A stretch of 24,402 nt of DNA from an uncultured Porphyromonadaceae bacterium (GCA_947175225.1 CAMWLX010000010.1:1-24402), one strand, 5' to 3'; numbered from the stretch's first letter, positions 1 through 8,038 are shown. The notes: generated from the letters alone by a model not told the origin. Program-made: numbers and translations.

Positions 1-7
1 GAATTAT

Positions 8-38
8 TTGCACATTACTTATTTTTTTTGTAATTTTG
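8..38 (+). promoter_or_regulatory. Bacteroidetes-type promoter for glycogen synthase
   Basis: TTG at 8-10 (inside TTTG 7-10) is followed after 20 bp by TAATTTTG at 31-38, an exact match to the Bacteroidetes -7 consensus TAnnTTTG with the usual spacing. Transcription would start near 43, giving a leader of about 50 nt before the ATG at 94. A weak inverted repeat (CCCGG/CCGGG) lies in that leader. The match is read from the sequence; activity is inferred. Confidence 0.7.
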
Positions 39-93
39 CGCCTACAAAAGTAATACCCCGGTTTATGAATTATTCCGGGAATATGCATGCGAT

Positions 94-1878
94 ATGAAAA
101 AAGATAAAAAATCACTCTCCTCCAAAGCTGCTTGCAAGGCTCCAAAAGCCGACTGCAAGTCTACAAAAGGTAAAGGTAAAATGATTGTGAATGAGCCAAT
201 TGGCTCCACTGAAAAACTGCTGTTTGAGACAAGTTGGGAAGTTTGCAACAAAATCGGTGGCATCTACACCGTGCTTTCCACTAAGGCTCGTGTACTGAAG
301 GAGCAGTTTGGCGATAATCTGATATTCATCGGTCCCGATGTTTGGACTGATGACAACCCATCTCCATATTTTAAGCAACATAAGACTCTTCTGAAGTCTG
401 CCAATAATATTTCTCTCCCTTATGGCATATCTCTTCGCACCGGACGCTGGGACATCCCCGGTTCTCCTATAGTGGTGCTTATAAAGTTTGATGGTGTATA
501 TCCTGCCCTCAACGACATTTATGGTGAAATGTGGCGTATGTTTGGTGTCGATTCCCTGCACTGCTATGGTGATTATCCTGAAGGGTGTGCTTTCGGAGTG
601 GCTGCTGCAATCACGATGCAGGCACTTGCCAATCATCTCGGTGCAAAAGACACCGATGTTTTAGCTCACTTCAACGAGTGGACTACCGGCATGGGACTCC
701 TTTGGCTTAGAAAGATTATGCCGGAGGCAGCATCCCTCTTCACCACTCATGCCACTTCAATCGGACGCTCCATCTGCGGCAACGGTAAGAACCTCTACGA
801 GTATTTCACCGGCTATAATGGCGATCAAATGGCTCGAGAACTCAATATGGAGGCTAAGCACTCTGTGGAGAAGGCCGCTGCTATCAATGCTGACTGCTTC
901 ACCGCTGTAAGTTCCCTGACAGCTGATGAATGTGCCCAGCTTCTCGACAAACGTCCTGAAGTGGTCACTCCTAATGGTTTTGAACCTGATTTCATCCCTG
1001 CTAAACGTCAGTATACAATTCTCCGCAACGCGGGAAGAAAACGTCTGTTGGAAATCGCAGAGAAAATGACCGGCAAGAAATGGAGTGAAGATACCCTGAT
1101 CATTGCTACTTCAGGCAGAAATGAATACCGCAACAAGGGTCTTGATGTATTCCTCGACAGTATGGCGGAACTCTCTCGCACAGGGGCTGCTTCACGCCGA
1201 GATATCCTCGCTTTAGTTCTCGTGCCGGCTTGGGTGCGCGAACCAAACGGAGAACTCATCATCGACCTTTATCAGAACGGTGACCTCTCTGTTTCTCCCG
1301 ATTATCTGACCCACCGACTCAACAACGAGGATTCAGATCCTGCCTGCCGCCGCATCGGCCAACTCCAATGGGATGGACAGCTTGCCGGGCAAGGACAAGT
1401 GAAAACTATTTTCATACCTTGTTATCTTGACGGAGCTGACGGTATCGTCAACATCTCATACTACGACATTCTCCCTGCCCTCGACATCACAGTGTTTGCT
1501 TCCTACTACGAACCATGGGGCTATACTCCGCTTGAAAGCATTGCTTTCGGAGTGCCAACAGTGACCACCGACAAGTCCGGTTTTGGACAATGGGTAGAAT
1601 CAGACGTGGCCGGCGAAAAGATTGGCTTGCCGCTTGAGTCTCTGACTAAGACAGGCGTAGTGGTTGCTCCACGCAATGACAACAGCTATTGGGACACTGT
1701 CATGACCATTGCCCGGACACTTGAAGCATTCTCCGGCGCTGACAAGAAGACAGTGGAAGCCTGCTCAAAGGCAGCTTCTGCCACTGCCGCTCTCGCCGAC
1801 TGGAAGCTCTTCATAGCTAAATATGATGAAGCTTTCAAGATAGCCGAAGAGCACCGCGACAATAGACTGAAAAAATAA
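94..1878 (+). CDS. Glycogen synthase, GT3 (eukaryote-like) family
   Basis: This 594-residue protein should transfer glucose from a nucleotide-sugar donor to the non-reducing end of alpha-1,4-glucan in the cytoplasm. The N-terminal segment WEVCNKIGGIYTVL (about residues 48-61) is the signature of GT3 glycogen synthases of the yeast/animal type rather than bacterial GlgA (GT5). The retaining-transferase E-x7-E motif is present in YYEPWGYTPLES, with E473 and E481. The first ~30 residues are a Lys/Ala/Cys-rich basic extension; the core homology begins near the second ATG at 181, so that start is an alternative. The promoter at 8-38 fits either start. The phosphorylase gene lies 91 bp downstream on the same strand, so synthesis and breakdown of glycogen are probably co-transcribed. 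Whether the donor is UDP- or ADP-glucose cannot be read from the sequence. Confidence 0.93.
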   Translation: MKKDKKSLSSKAACKAPKADCKSTKGKGKMIVNEPIGSTEKLLFETSWEVCNKIGGIYTVLSTKARVLKEQFGDNLIFIGPDVWTDDNPSPYFKQHKTLLKSANNISLPYGISLRTGRWDIPGSPIVVLIKFDGVYPALNDIYGEMWRMFGVDSLHCYGDYPEGCAFGVAAAITMQALANHLGAKDTDVLAHFNEWTTGMGLLWLRKIMPEAASLFTTHATSIGRSICGNGKNLYEYFTGYNGDQMARELNMEAKHSVEKAAAINADCFTAVSSLTADECAQLLDKRPEVVTPNGFEPDFIPAKRQYTILRNAGRKRLLEIAEKMTGKKWSEDTLIIATSGRNEYRNKGLDVFLDSMAELSRTGAASRRDILALVLVPAWVREPNGELIIDLYQNGDLSVSPDYLTHRLNNEDSDPACRRIGQLQWDGQLAGQGQVKTIFIPCYLDGADGIVNISYYDILPALDITVFASYYEPWGYTPLESIAFGVPTVTTDKSGFGQWVESDVAGEKIGLPLESLTKTGVVVAPRNDNSYWDTVMTIARTLEAFSGADKKTVEACSKAASATAALADWKLFIAKYDEAFKIAEEHRDNRLKK

Positions 1879-1890
1879 TAGAAATTATAA

Positions 1891-1938
1891 GACTTATACG
1901 ACTTATAAGACATATAAGACTTATACGGCTCATAAGAC
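1891..1938. repeat. Degenerate 9-bp tandem repeat in the spacer
   Basis: Five successive 9-bp units fill the spacer between glycogen synthase and phosphorylase: GACTTATAC, GACTTATAA, GACATATAA, GACTTATAC, GGCTCATAA, followed by GAC. The units differ by 1-3 bases. Similar short-period repeats recur in three other spacers of the window. Confidence 0.85.
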
Positions 1939-1969
1939 TAAAAATTAAAAAAGATAAAATAGAAAATCT

Positions 1970-4531
1970 ATGAAACTTCAAGTAAGCAACACCAACCAGC
2001 CCCAGTGGCACAATATGGTGGTATCTAATTCTCTCCCCAAGAAGCTTCGTCCACTTGAGGAACTTTCCAAAAACCTTTGGTGGGTTTGGAACAGTGAGGG
2101 TAAAAACCTCTTCCGCGACCTCGACCACGATCTCTGGCGCAATACAGGCGAAAACCCAGTGATGCTCCTTCAACAACTAAGCTACGAAAGATTCCAGGAA
2201 ATACAGAACGATAAACTTTGGATGGACCGCATCGAGAAGGTCTACAAGTCTTTCCAAGACTATATGAAGCAGCCTATGCGCAACGACCTTCCTTCCGTTT
2301 CTTATTTCTCAATGGAATATGGTCTTTGCTCTTGCCTCAAGATCTACTCCGGTGGTCTTGGTGTGCTCGCAGGCGACTACATCAAGCAGGCTTCCGACTC
2401 CCGTATCAATATGACTGCTGTCGGTTTCCTCTATCGCTATGGCTATTTCCAGCAGAGCCTGAGTATCGACGGTCAGCAGATCGCTAACTATGAATCTCAG
2501 AATTTCGATCAGCTTCCTATTGAGGCTGTCCTTGGCGAAGATGGTCAGCCGATGATTCTTGAGGTGCCTTATCCGGGCCGTATCATCTATTGCCACGTTT
2601 GGCGTGTCAATGTAGGACGCATGAAGCTCTATCTGCTCGATACAGACTTCGACATGAACTCTGAGTTTGACCGTCCGATCACCCATAAGCTCTATGGTGG
2701 CGACTGGGAAAACCGTATCAAGCAGGAGTATCTTCTTGGCATCGGCGGTATGTATATGCTTAATAAGCTCGGTATCCACACCGACATCTACCACGCTAAT
2801 GAAGGCCATGCAGCTCTGCTCAATCTCCAGCGTCTTGTAGAATATGTGCAGAAAGACAATCTCCCATTCAATGTTGCTCTCGAAGTGGTACGTGCAAGCT
2901 CACTCTACACAGTGCACACTCCGGTGCCGGCAGGCCACGACTACTTTGACGAAGGTCTCTTCGGCAAATATATGGGAGAATATCCTGCTAAACTCGGCAT
3001 CTCTTGGCAAGACCTTATGAACATGGGTCGTGAGAATCCTGACAGCAACGAGAAATTCTCTATGAGCGTATTCGCTCTCAACACTTGCCAGGAAGCTAAC
3101 GGTGTAAGCTGGCTCCATGGAGAGGTGTCTAAGAAGATGTTTGCCGGCGTATGGAAAGGCTATGATCCGGCAGAGAGCCATGTTGGATATGTGACCAACG
3201 GTGTGCATATGCCTACTTGGGCTGCTTCTGAATGGAAGGAATTCTATGGCGAGAAGCTCGGACAGCAGGTATTTGAAGACCAGAGCAACCCTGAAGCTTG
3301 GAAGGGTATCTTTAAGGTTGGCGACGATGAGATATGGAACATGCGAATGACTCTCAAGAACAAGTTTATCAACTTCGTTCGTAAGGACTTCCGTGAGAAG
3401 TGGCTCCGTAATCAGGGTGATCCATCAGCTGTAATGCAGATCATGGATAAGATCAATCCAAATGCTCTTATCTTCGGTTTCGCCCGTCGTTTTGCCACTT
3501 ACAAGCGTGCTCACCTCCTCTTCAACGACCTTGACCGTCTTGCAAAGATTGTCAACAATGAGCAGCGTCCCGTACAGTTCATCTTCTCCGGCAAGGCTCA
3601 CCCGGCCGACGGTGCAGGCCAGGGTCTGATCAAGCACATTATGGAGATCAGCCGTATGCCTCAGTTCCTCGGCAAGATCATCTTCCTTGAAGACTACAAC
3701 ATGATCGTGGCTAAGCGTCTTGTGACCGGTGTCGATGTATGGCTAAACTTCCCGACTCGTCCTCTCGAGGCTTCCGGCACTTCCGGCGAAAAGGCTGAGA
3801 TGAACGGTGTGCTCAACTTCTCAGTGCTCGACGGATGGTGGTATGAAGGCTACAAGTTTGATGAGAAAGCCGGATGGGCTCTTACTGACAAGCGCACTTT
3901 CACTGACCAGGCTCAGCAGGATAAGCTCGATGCAGCCACTATCTACTCTATGCTCGAGAATGAGATCATACCTCTTTACTATGACAAGAACTACAAGGGG
4001 TATTCTCCGGAATGGATTCAGTATATCAAGCGTTCGATTGGCAACATCGCTCCTCACTTCACTATGAAGCGTCAGCTTGATGACTACATTTATCGTTTCT
4101 ACGAGCCGGAAGCAAAACGTGCTGCTGAACTCAAGGCTCATGACTTCGCAAAAGCTCGTGAGATCGTAGCATGGAAGGAGACTGTAGCTTCTAAGTGGGA
4201 TCAAATTGAGGTGCTTGCTGTTGACTACAACGAGAGCATCAACAATACTTACCACACAGGCAGCAACTTCGTAGTCAAATGCACTCTCGACACTAAGGGT
4301 CTTGGCGATTCAATCGGCGTAGAACTCGTCAGCTACAAGGAACACGATGGCGTATCAGACTTCGCCGGCACTAAGCAGCTCAAGGTCGTAGCTCATAACG
4401 GTTCGATTGTAAGCTACGAACTTGATGAGCAACTTACCGATGCAGCTACCTATCGATATGCTCTCCGCATGTATCCGAAGAATCCGATGCTCCCTCACCG
4501 TATGGACTTCGCCTACGTTCGTTGGCTATAA
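1970..4531 (+). CDS. glgP: Alpha-glucan (glycogen) phosphorylase, GT35
   Basis: The 853-residue enzyme should release glucose-1-phosphate from alpha-1,4-glucan, using orthophosphate and pyridoxal phosphate. Residues ~15-130 (containing LWWVWNSEGKNLFRDL) resemble the DUF3417 module found in front of the bacterial/archaeal-type alpha-glucan phosphorylases. The PLP-site region reads EASGTSGEKAEMNG, with the Schiff-base lysine at K608; this differs from EASGTGNMK of the animal/E. coli type and places it in the TIGR02094-like branch. The C-terminus (~740-853) is a beta-rich extension. The length matches that branch. The gene follows glycogen synthase and ends in a strong hairpin terminator at 4563-4597. 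No separate promoter is obvious in the 91-bp repeat-filled gap, so co-transcription with the synthase is likely. Confidence 0.93.
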   Translation: MKLQVSNTNQPQWHNMVVSNSLPKKLRPLEELSKNLWWVWNSEGKNLFRDLDHDLWRNTGENPVMLLQQLSYERFQEIQNDKLWMDRIEKVYKSFQDYMKQPMRNDLPSVSYFSMEYGLCSCLKIYSGGLGVLAGDYIKQASDSRINMTAVGFLYRYGYFQQSLSIDGQQIANYESQNFDQLPIEAVLGEDGQPMILEVPYPGRIIYCHVWRVNVGRMKLYLLDTDFDMNSEFDRPITHKLYGGDWENRIKQEYLLGIGGMYMLNKLGIHTDIYHANEGHAALLNLQRLVEYVQKDNLPFNVALEVVRASSLYTVHTPVPAGHDYFDEGLFGKYMGEYPAKLGISWQDLMNMGRENPDSNEKFSMSVFALNTCQEANGVSWLHGEVSKKMFAGVWKGYDPAESHVGYVTNGVHMPTWAASEWKEFYGEKLGQQVFEDQSNPEAWKGIFKVGDDEIWNMRMTLKNKFINFVRKDFREKWLRNQGDPSAVMQIMDKINPNALIFGFARRFATYKRAHLLFNDLDRLAKIVNNEQRPVQFIFSGKAHPADGAGQGLIKHIMEISRMPQFLGKIIFLEDYNMIVAKRLVTGVDVWLNFPTRPLEASGTSGEKAEMNGVLNFSVLDGWWYEGYKFDEKAGWALTDKRTFTDQAQQDKLDAATIYSMLENEIIPLYYDKNYKGYSPEWIQYIKRSIGNIAPHFTMKRQLDDYIYRFYEPEAKRAAELKAHDFAKAREIVAWKETVASKWDQIEVLAVDYNESINNTYHTGSNFVVKCTLDTKGLGDSIGVELVSYKEHDGVSDFAGTKQLKVVAHNGSIVSYELDEQLTDAATYRYALRMYPKNPMLPHRMDFAYVRWL

Positions 4532-4562
4532 TCCTATTCCACTATAAGATTTTATTATATTT

Positions 4563-4600
4563 AAAGGCATCTTGGCTTAAAGGCCAGGATGCCTTTTCTC
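4563..4600 (+). terminator. Rho-independent terminator after the phosphorylase gene
   Basis: A 13-bp stem (arms 4564-4576 and 4583-4595, one G-U wobble, plus an A-U closing pair) with the 6-nt loop TTAAAG is followed by TTTTCTCTT. It begins about 30 nt after the stop codon and should end the glycogen operon. Confidence 0.88.
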
Positions 4601-4611
4601 TTCCGATAAGT

Positions 4612-4697
4612 CTGACTTGTCAGAGCTGTCTGGCATATCGGACCTGCCTGACTTATCCAAGCTGTCTGACATATCGGACCTGCCTGACTTGTCAGAC
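4612..4697. repeat. Degenerate 9-bp tandem repeats with a 36-bp higher-order period
   Basis: Successive 9-bp units read TCTGACTTG, TCAGAGCTG, TCTGGCATA, TCGGACCTG, CCTGACTTA, TCCAAGCTG, TCTGACATA, TCGGACCTG, CCTGACTTG, TCAGACC. Units 3-5 and 7-9 are nearly identical, which gives a 36-bp higher-order repeat. The array lies just beyond the phosphorylase terminator and runs directly into the heptamer array at 4699. Confidence 0.85.
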
Positions 4698-4698
4698 C

Positions 4699-4754
4699 TC
4701 AATTCTCAATTCTCAATTCTCAATTCTCAATTCTCAATTCTCAATTCTCAATTC
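4699..4754. repeat. Eight perfect copies of the heptamer TCAATTC
   Basis: The heptamer TCAATTC is repeated eight times without error, followed by AAATTT. Perfect identity next to a degenerate 9-bp array suggests recent slippage. Copy number is likely variable between strains. It lies about 150 bp upstream of the EF-G2 start. Confidence 0.95.
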
Positions 4755-4823
4755 AAATTTCAAAATTATTTTTAAATTTATGCTATATAACATATCAAAA
4801 AATTGCTCATTATTGAGAAATTA

Positions 4824-4867
4824 TTGCTAAATTGCGTCCGCAAATGCGAAATAGTCGTATTTAGCAA
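4824..4867 (+). promoter_or_regulatory. Leader inverted repeat upstream of the EF-G paralogue
   Basis: Perfect 9-bp arms TTGCTAAAT (4824-4832) and ATTTAGCAA (4859-4867) enclose 26 nt that hold a second inverted repeat, TTGCG/CGCAA, at 4832-4843. The structure ends 36 nt before the ATG at 4904. It could be a leader stem-loop or paired protein-binding sites; no exact TAnnTTTG box is visible nearby. Function is inferred from position only. Confidence 0.5.
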
Positions 4868-4903
4868 CTCCTCTCCACACAGAACCCTATAAAATTTTTA
4901 TCC

Positions 4904-7060
4904 ATGAAGGTCTACAAAACTAACGAAATCAAAAACATAGCACTCCTTGGCTCCAAGGGGTCTGGTAAGACTACGCTTGCCGAGTCTATGCTTTTCGAGT
5001 GTGGTGTCATCAAACGTCGCGGCACTGTCGCCGGCGGCAACACTGTCTCTGATTATTTTCCAGTTGAAAAGGAATACGGCTATTCAGTATTCTCAACAGT
5101 GTTCGCCGCAGAATTCAATAATAAGAAACTCAACATCATCGACTGCCCGGGAGCTGATGACTTTGTAGGCAATGCCTACACTGCTCTTGGAGTGACTGAT
5201 ATAGGTGTCGTCACTGTCGATGCTGAATATGGCGTGGAAGTTGGCACAGAAAACATCGTACGCACTACTGCCAAACTTCATAAGCCGGTAATCTTTGCCC
5301 TCAATAAGATGGACGGCGAGAAAGTGGACTACGATAACGTAATGGAACAGCTCCGCGAGCATTTCGGCAATAATGTGGTGGCTATCCAATATCCTATAAA
5401 TGCGGGTCCGGGCTTCAATGCCATCATCGACGTGCTTTTGATGAAGAAATATGAGTGGGGTCCTGATGGTGGAGTGCCTACTATCTCTGAAATCCCTGCT
5501 GACCAGTTGGAAAAGGCTCGAGAACTCAACGGTATCCTCGTAGAAGCAGCAGCTGCTAACGATGAAGGCCTCATGGATAAATTTTTCGGTGACGAACCGC
5601 TTACCGAGGATGATCTCCGTATGGGTATCAGAAAAGGCCTTGTAGAACGTTCTATTTTCCCTGTCATCTGTGTAAGTGCAGGTAAAGATATGGGCGTGCG
5701 CCGTATGATGGAATTCTTAGGCAATGTTTGTCCGTTCGTTGATGATATGCCGGCTCCTGAGACTGTCGACGGTGTGGCTGTCAAGCCGGATCCTAACGGT
5801 CCGCTCAGTGTATTCTTCTTCAAGACTTCTGTAGAACCACATATCGGTGAAGTTTCCTACTTTAAGGTTATGAGCGGCACTCTAAAGGCTGGAGCTGACC
5901 TTGAAAACGTAGATCGTGGCGGCAAAGAACGTCTTGCTCAGATCTTCACAGTTTGCGGCCAGATACGTACTCCGATCGATGCTCTTGAAGCAGGCGACAT
6001 AGGGGCAGCCGTGAAGTTGAAAGATGTCCGTACAGGCAATACTCTTGATGAGAAGGGATGCGAATATAAGTTTGACTTCATCAAGTATCCTGCACCTAAG
6101 TATACCCGTGCCATCAAACCCGTCACTGAGAGCGACGCTGAGAAACTTGCCGGCATCCTTACCCGTATGCACGAAGAGGATCCGACTTGGATCATCGAGC
6201 AGAGCAAGGAGTTGAAACAGACTCTCGTCAAGGGTCAGGGTGAATTCCACCTTCGCACCCTCAAGTGGAGAATTGAAAACAACGAAAAACTTCCTATCAC
6301 ATTCGAGGAGCAAAAGATTCCTTATCGTGAGACTATCACTAAGGCTGCACGCGCTGACTATCGCCATAAGAAGCAGTCGGGTGGTAGCGGACAGTTCGGT
6401 GAAGTTCATTTGATAATCGAGCCTTACACTGAAGGTATGCCGGAGCCGGATAGCTATAAGTTCGGAAGCCAGGAATACAAAATGAATGTACGCGACAAGC
6501 AGGAAATTCCTTTGGATTGGGGTGGCAAGATCATAGTCTACAACTGTATCGTCGGTGGCGCTATCGATGCACGCTTCATCCCGGCTATCGTGAAGGGTCT
6601 TATGGACCGTATGGAGCAAGGTCCTCTTACTGGTAGCTATGCCCGCGACGTGCGCGTGATGATCTACGACGGCAAGATGCACCCGGTAGATTCAAATGAA
6701 ATCTCCTTCCGTCTGGCAGGTCGCAACGCATTCTCTCAGGCATTCCGTGAAGCTAATCCGAAGATCCTCGAACCTATATATGACGTAGAGGTTCTTGTTC
6801 CGGATGATTATCTCGGCGATGTAATGAGCGAACTTCAGGGTCGCCGTGCCATCATCATGGGCATGGATGCAGAGCATGGTATCCAGAAACTTCAGGCTAA
6901 GGTGCCTTTGAAGGAAATGGCAAGCTACAGCACAGCCCTCAGTTCTATCACTGGCGGCCGCGGATCATTCTCAATGCAGTTTGCAGGCTATGAACTCGTT
7001 CCCGGCGACGTTCAGGAGAAACTTCTCAAGGCATACGCCGAGTCTCAGACCGAAGATTGA
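4904..7060 (+). CDS. fusA2: Elongation factor G paralogue (EF-G2 type), predicted GTPase-deficient
   Basis: This 718-residue protein has the EF-G layout: G domain (~1-270), domain II, and domains III-V to the C-terminus. The P-loop is GSKGSGKT (16-23) and G4 is NKMD (134-137). Two catalytic elements differ from canonical EF-G. Switch I reads EYGYSV (57-62) instead of ERGITI, replacing the Mg-binding Thr with S61. G3 reads DCPGADDF (80-87) instead of DTPGHVDF, replacing the catalytic His with A84. From established work, Bacteroides thetaiotaomicron has an EF-G2 that supports translocation without GTP hydrolysis during carbon starvation and gut colonisation; this gene is probably its orthologue, an assignment made from motif recall and not from an alignment. 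Its place next to glycogen genes fits a starvation role. A stem-loop lies in its leader (4824-4867). Confidence 0.9.
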   Translation: MKVYKTNEIKNIALLGSKGSGKTTLAESMLFECGVIKRRGTVAGGNTVSDYFPVEKEYGYSVFSTVFAAEFNNKKLNIIDCPGADDFVGNAYTALGVTDIGVVTVDAEYGVEVGTENIVRTTAKLHKPVIFALNKMDGEKVDYDNVMEQLREHFGNNVVAIQYPINAGPGFNAIIDVLLMKKYEWGPDGGVPTISEIPADQLEKARELNGILVEAAAANDEGLMDKFFGDEPLTEDDLRMGIRKGLVERSIFPVICVSAGKDMGVRRMMEFLGNVCPFVDDMPAPETVDGVAVKPDPNGPLSVFFFKTSVEPHIGEVSYFKVMSGTLKAGADLENVDRGGKERLAQIFTVCGQIRTPIDALEAGDIGAAVKLKDVRTGNTLDEKGCEYKFDFIKYPAPKYTRAIKPVTESDAEKLAGILTRMHEEDPTWIIEQSKELKQTLVKGQGEFHLRTLKWRIENNEKLPITFEEQKIPYRETITKAARADYRHKKQSGGSGQFGEVHLIIEPYTEGMPEPDSYKFGSQEYKMNVRDKQEIPLDWGGKIIVYNCIVGGAIDARFIPAIVKGLMDRMEQGPLTGSYARDVRVMIYDGKMHPVDSNEISFRLAGRNAFSQAFREANPKILEPIYDVEVLVPDDYLGDVMSELQGRRAIIMGMDAEHGIQKLQAKVPLKEMASYSTALSSITGGRGSFSMQFAGYELVPGDVQEKLLKAYAESQTED

Positions 7061-7068
7061 CAACTGCG

Positions 7069-7120
7069 ATATGTCAATATGTCAACTTGCTCATCTGGCC
7101 AACTTGACAGCTTGACAACT
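7069..7120. repeat. Degenerate 8-9 bp tandem repeat after the EF-G paralogue
   Basis: Six units with approximate consensus AYTTGNCA occur just after the stop codon: ATATGTCA, ATATGTCA, ACTTGCTCA, TCTGGCCA, ACTTGACA, GCTTGACA, then ACT. The pattern resembles the arrays at 1891 and 4612. Confidence 0.75.
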
Positions 7121-7148
7121 AAAAATTTAACCCACTAACTTATCCTCT

Positions 7149-7186
7149 GAAATCCGGCTTCCTTTATACATTGGAAGTCGGATTTC
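7149..7186 (+). terminator. Probable terminator after the EF-G paralogue
   Basis: A 14-bp stem (7149-7162 with 7173-7186, one G-U wobble) closes a 10-nt loop and is followed by the moderately T-rich TTACTATTTCG. The stem is strong but the U-tract is imperfect. The position, 88 nt after the stop codon and before the next gene, suits a terminator. Confidence 0.6.
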
Positions 7187-7272
7187 TTACTATTTCGATT
7201 TCCTCTGAATAGATGCCGTTGAAATGTCATTTTGCAAAAATAAGTTAATGAGCTTAAACTTTTTGCTCCACA

Positions 7273-7306
7273 TTTGTCTATATAGTAAAATTAACCGGTA
7301 GACAAA
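7273..7306. promoter_or_regulatory. Inverted repeat before the secreted Asn/Gly-rich gene
   Basis: Perfect 8-bp arms TTTGTCTA (7273-7280) and TAGACAAA (7299-7306) are separated by 18 AT-rich bases and end 36 nt before the ATG at 7343. This could be an operator or a leader stem. No clean TAnnTTTG box was found in the region. Only the repeat itself is certain. Confidence 0.4.
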
Positions 7307-7342
7307 GATTAAAACCAGAGTCTCCATAAAACAGACTGAGTT

Positions 7343-8038
7343 ATGAAGAAATTTTTACTTATTGTGGCTCTCTCCCTCTCTTTAGGAATTGGCAACATCA
7401 ATGCCGATGGAAATAATCATCGCGGCAATAACCGTGGTGGCAACAAGACCGAACAAAACCGTGGCAATAATCGACCCGGTAATAGTGGCAATCACAATAA
7501 CGGTTCAAAACCCGGCAACCACAATAACGGTCCAAAACCCGGCAATAATGGCAAGCCCAATAATAATCACCGTCCCGGGAACGGAGTACCCAACCATAAC
7601 TATCGTCCTGGCAATAATGGTCATCACAACGACTACCGTCCCGGTAATAATGGACACCACAATAATTATCGTCCCGGTAATCATGCTGTGCCCCGTCCCG
7701 GTGCCGGAGCTGCATATCGTCCGGTTCGTCCGACACCTCCACCTCCACACCTCCGTCCGGTGCCTCCTCGATTCCAGAAACCTTTCGTTCCGCCAATTCC
7801 CAATCCGAATTTAGCATATGTAATCGGAGCTGCTAACGTAATCTTCAACGGTATAATAATGAATGCCGTCAATATCCCGACTTTCCAAGTTCTCGACTAT
7901 GGGTACGCCCGCGATGCATGGAATGTCTATTATCTTGGCAGGGTTCTTCCCGGAGCTGACCCCGCAACATTCGAGATCCTACCCAACGGCTACGCTCGAG
8001 ATGCCTGGACCCTCTACTACTACGGTCGCTCAATCTGA
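7343..8038 (+). CDS. Secreted Asn/Gly/Pro-rich protein with tandem DKNYY-like C-terminus
   Basis: The 231-residue product starts with a signal peptide (hydrophobic core ~4-17, cleavage probably after the Ala of NINA near residue 21). Residues ~23-115 are low complexity, rich in Asn, Gly, His and Pro, and contain near-exact internal repeats: a 27-nt DNA unit at 7490-7543 and a 33-nt unit at 7601-7666 (YRPGNNGHHN at the protein level). A Pro-rich linker (~125-150) precedes two copies of a motif like GYARDAWNVYYLGR and GYARDAWTLYYYGR joined by GADPATFE. That pattern resembles DKNYY family repeats, known mostly as periplasmic or surface proteins of unknown function. The gene stands alone, with an inverted repeat upstream and a strong terminator downstream. 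A cell-envelope location is inferred; no function is claimed. Confidence 0.75.
   Translation: MKKFLLIVALSLSLGIGNINADGNNHRGNNRGGNKTEQNRGNNRPGNSGNHNNGSKPGNHNNGPKPGNNGKPNNNHRPGNGVPNHNYRPGNNGHHNDYRPGNNGHHNNYRPGNHAVPRPGAGAAYRPVRPTPPPPHLRPVPPRFQKPFVPPIPNPNLAYVIGAANVIFNGIIMNAVNIPTFQVLDYGYARDAWNVYYLGRVLPGADPATFEILPNGYARDAWTLYYYGRSI
7490..7543. repeat. Two 27-bp in-frame tandem repeats
   Basis: Units 7490-7516 and 7517-7543 differ at only two positions and encode N-H-N-N-G-(S/P)-K-P-G. They expand the Asn/Gly-rich region and could vary in copy number without breaking the frame. Confidence 0.85.
7601..7687. repeat. 33-bp in-frame tandem repeats (2.6 copies)
   Basis: Full units at 7601-7633 and 7634-7666 and a partial third at 7667-7687 encode YRPGNNGHHN plus D or N. 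The repeat is in frame, so copy-number change would only alter the length of the low-complexity domain. Confidence 0.85.

Noticed and set aside
4612..4754. CRISPR array
   Set aside because: The units are 7-9 bp with no spacers of regular length and no cas genes nearby; simple tandem repeats.
4522..4830. 102-codon plus-strand frame after the phosphorylase gene
   Set aside because: It overlaps the terminator and consists mostly of the translated 9-bp and 7-bp repeats.
5882..6682. 266-codon open frame antisense to the EF-G paralogue
   Set aside because: It lies wholly inside a gene with clear family motifs on the other strand and encodes nothing recognisable; a codon-bias shadow.
7389..7814. 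Alternate frames within the secreted Asn/Gly-rich gene
   Set aside because: They translate the same low-complexity repeats in other frames; only the frame from 7343 has a signal peptide and the DKNYY-like end.
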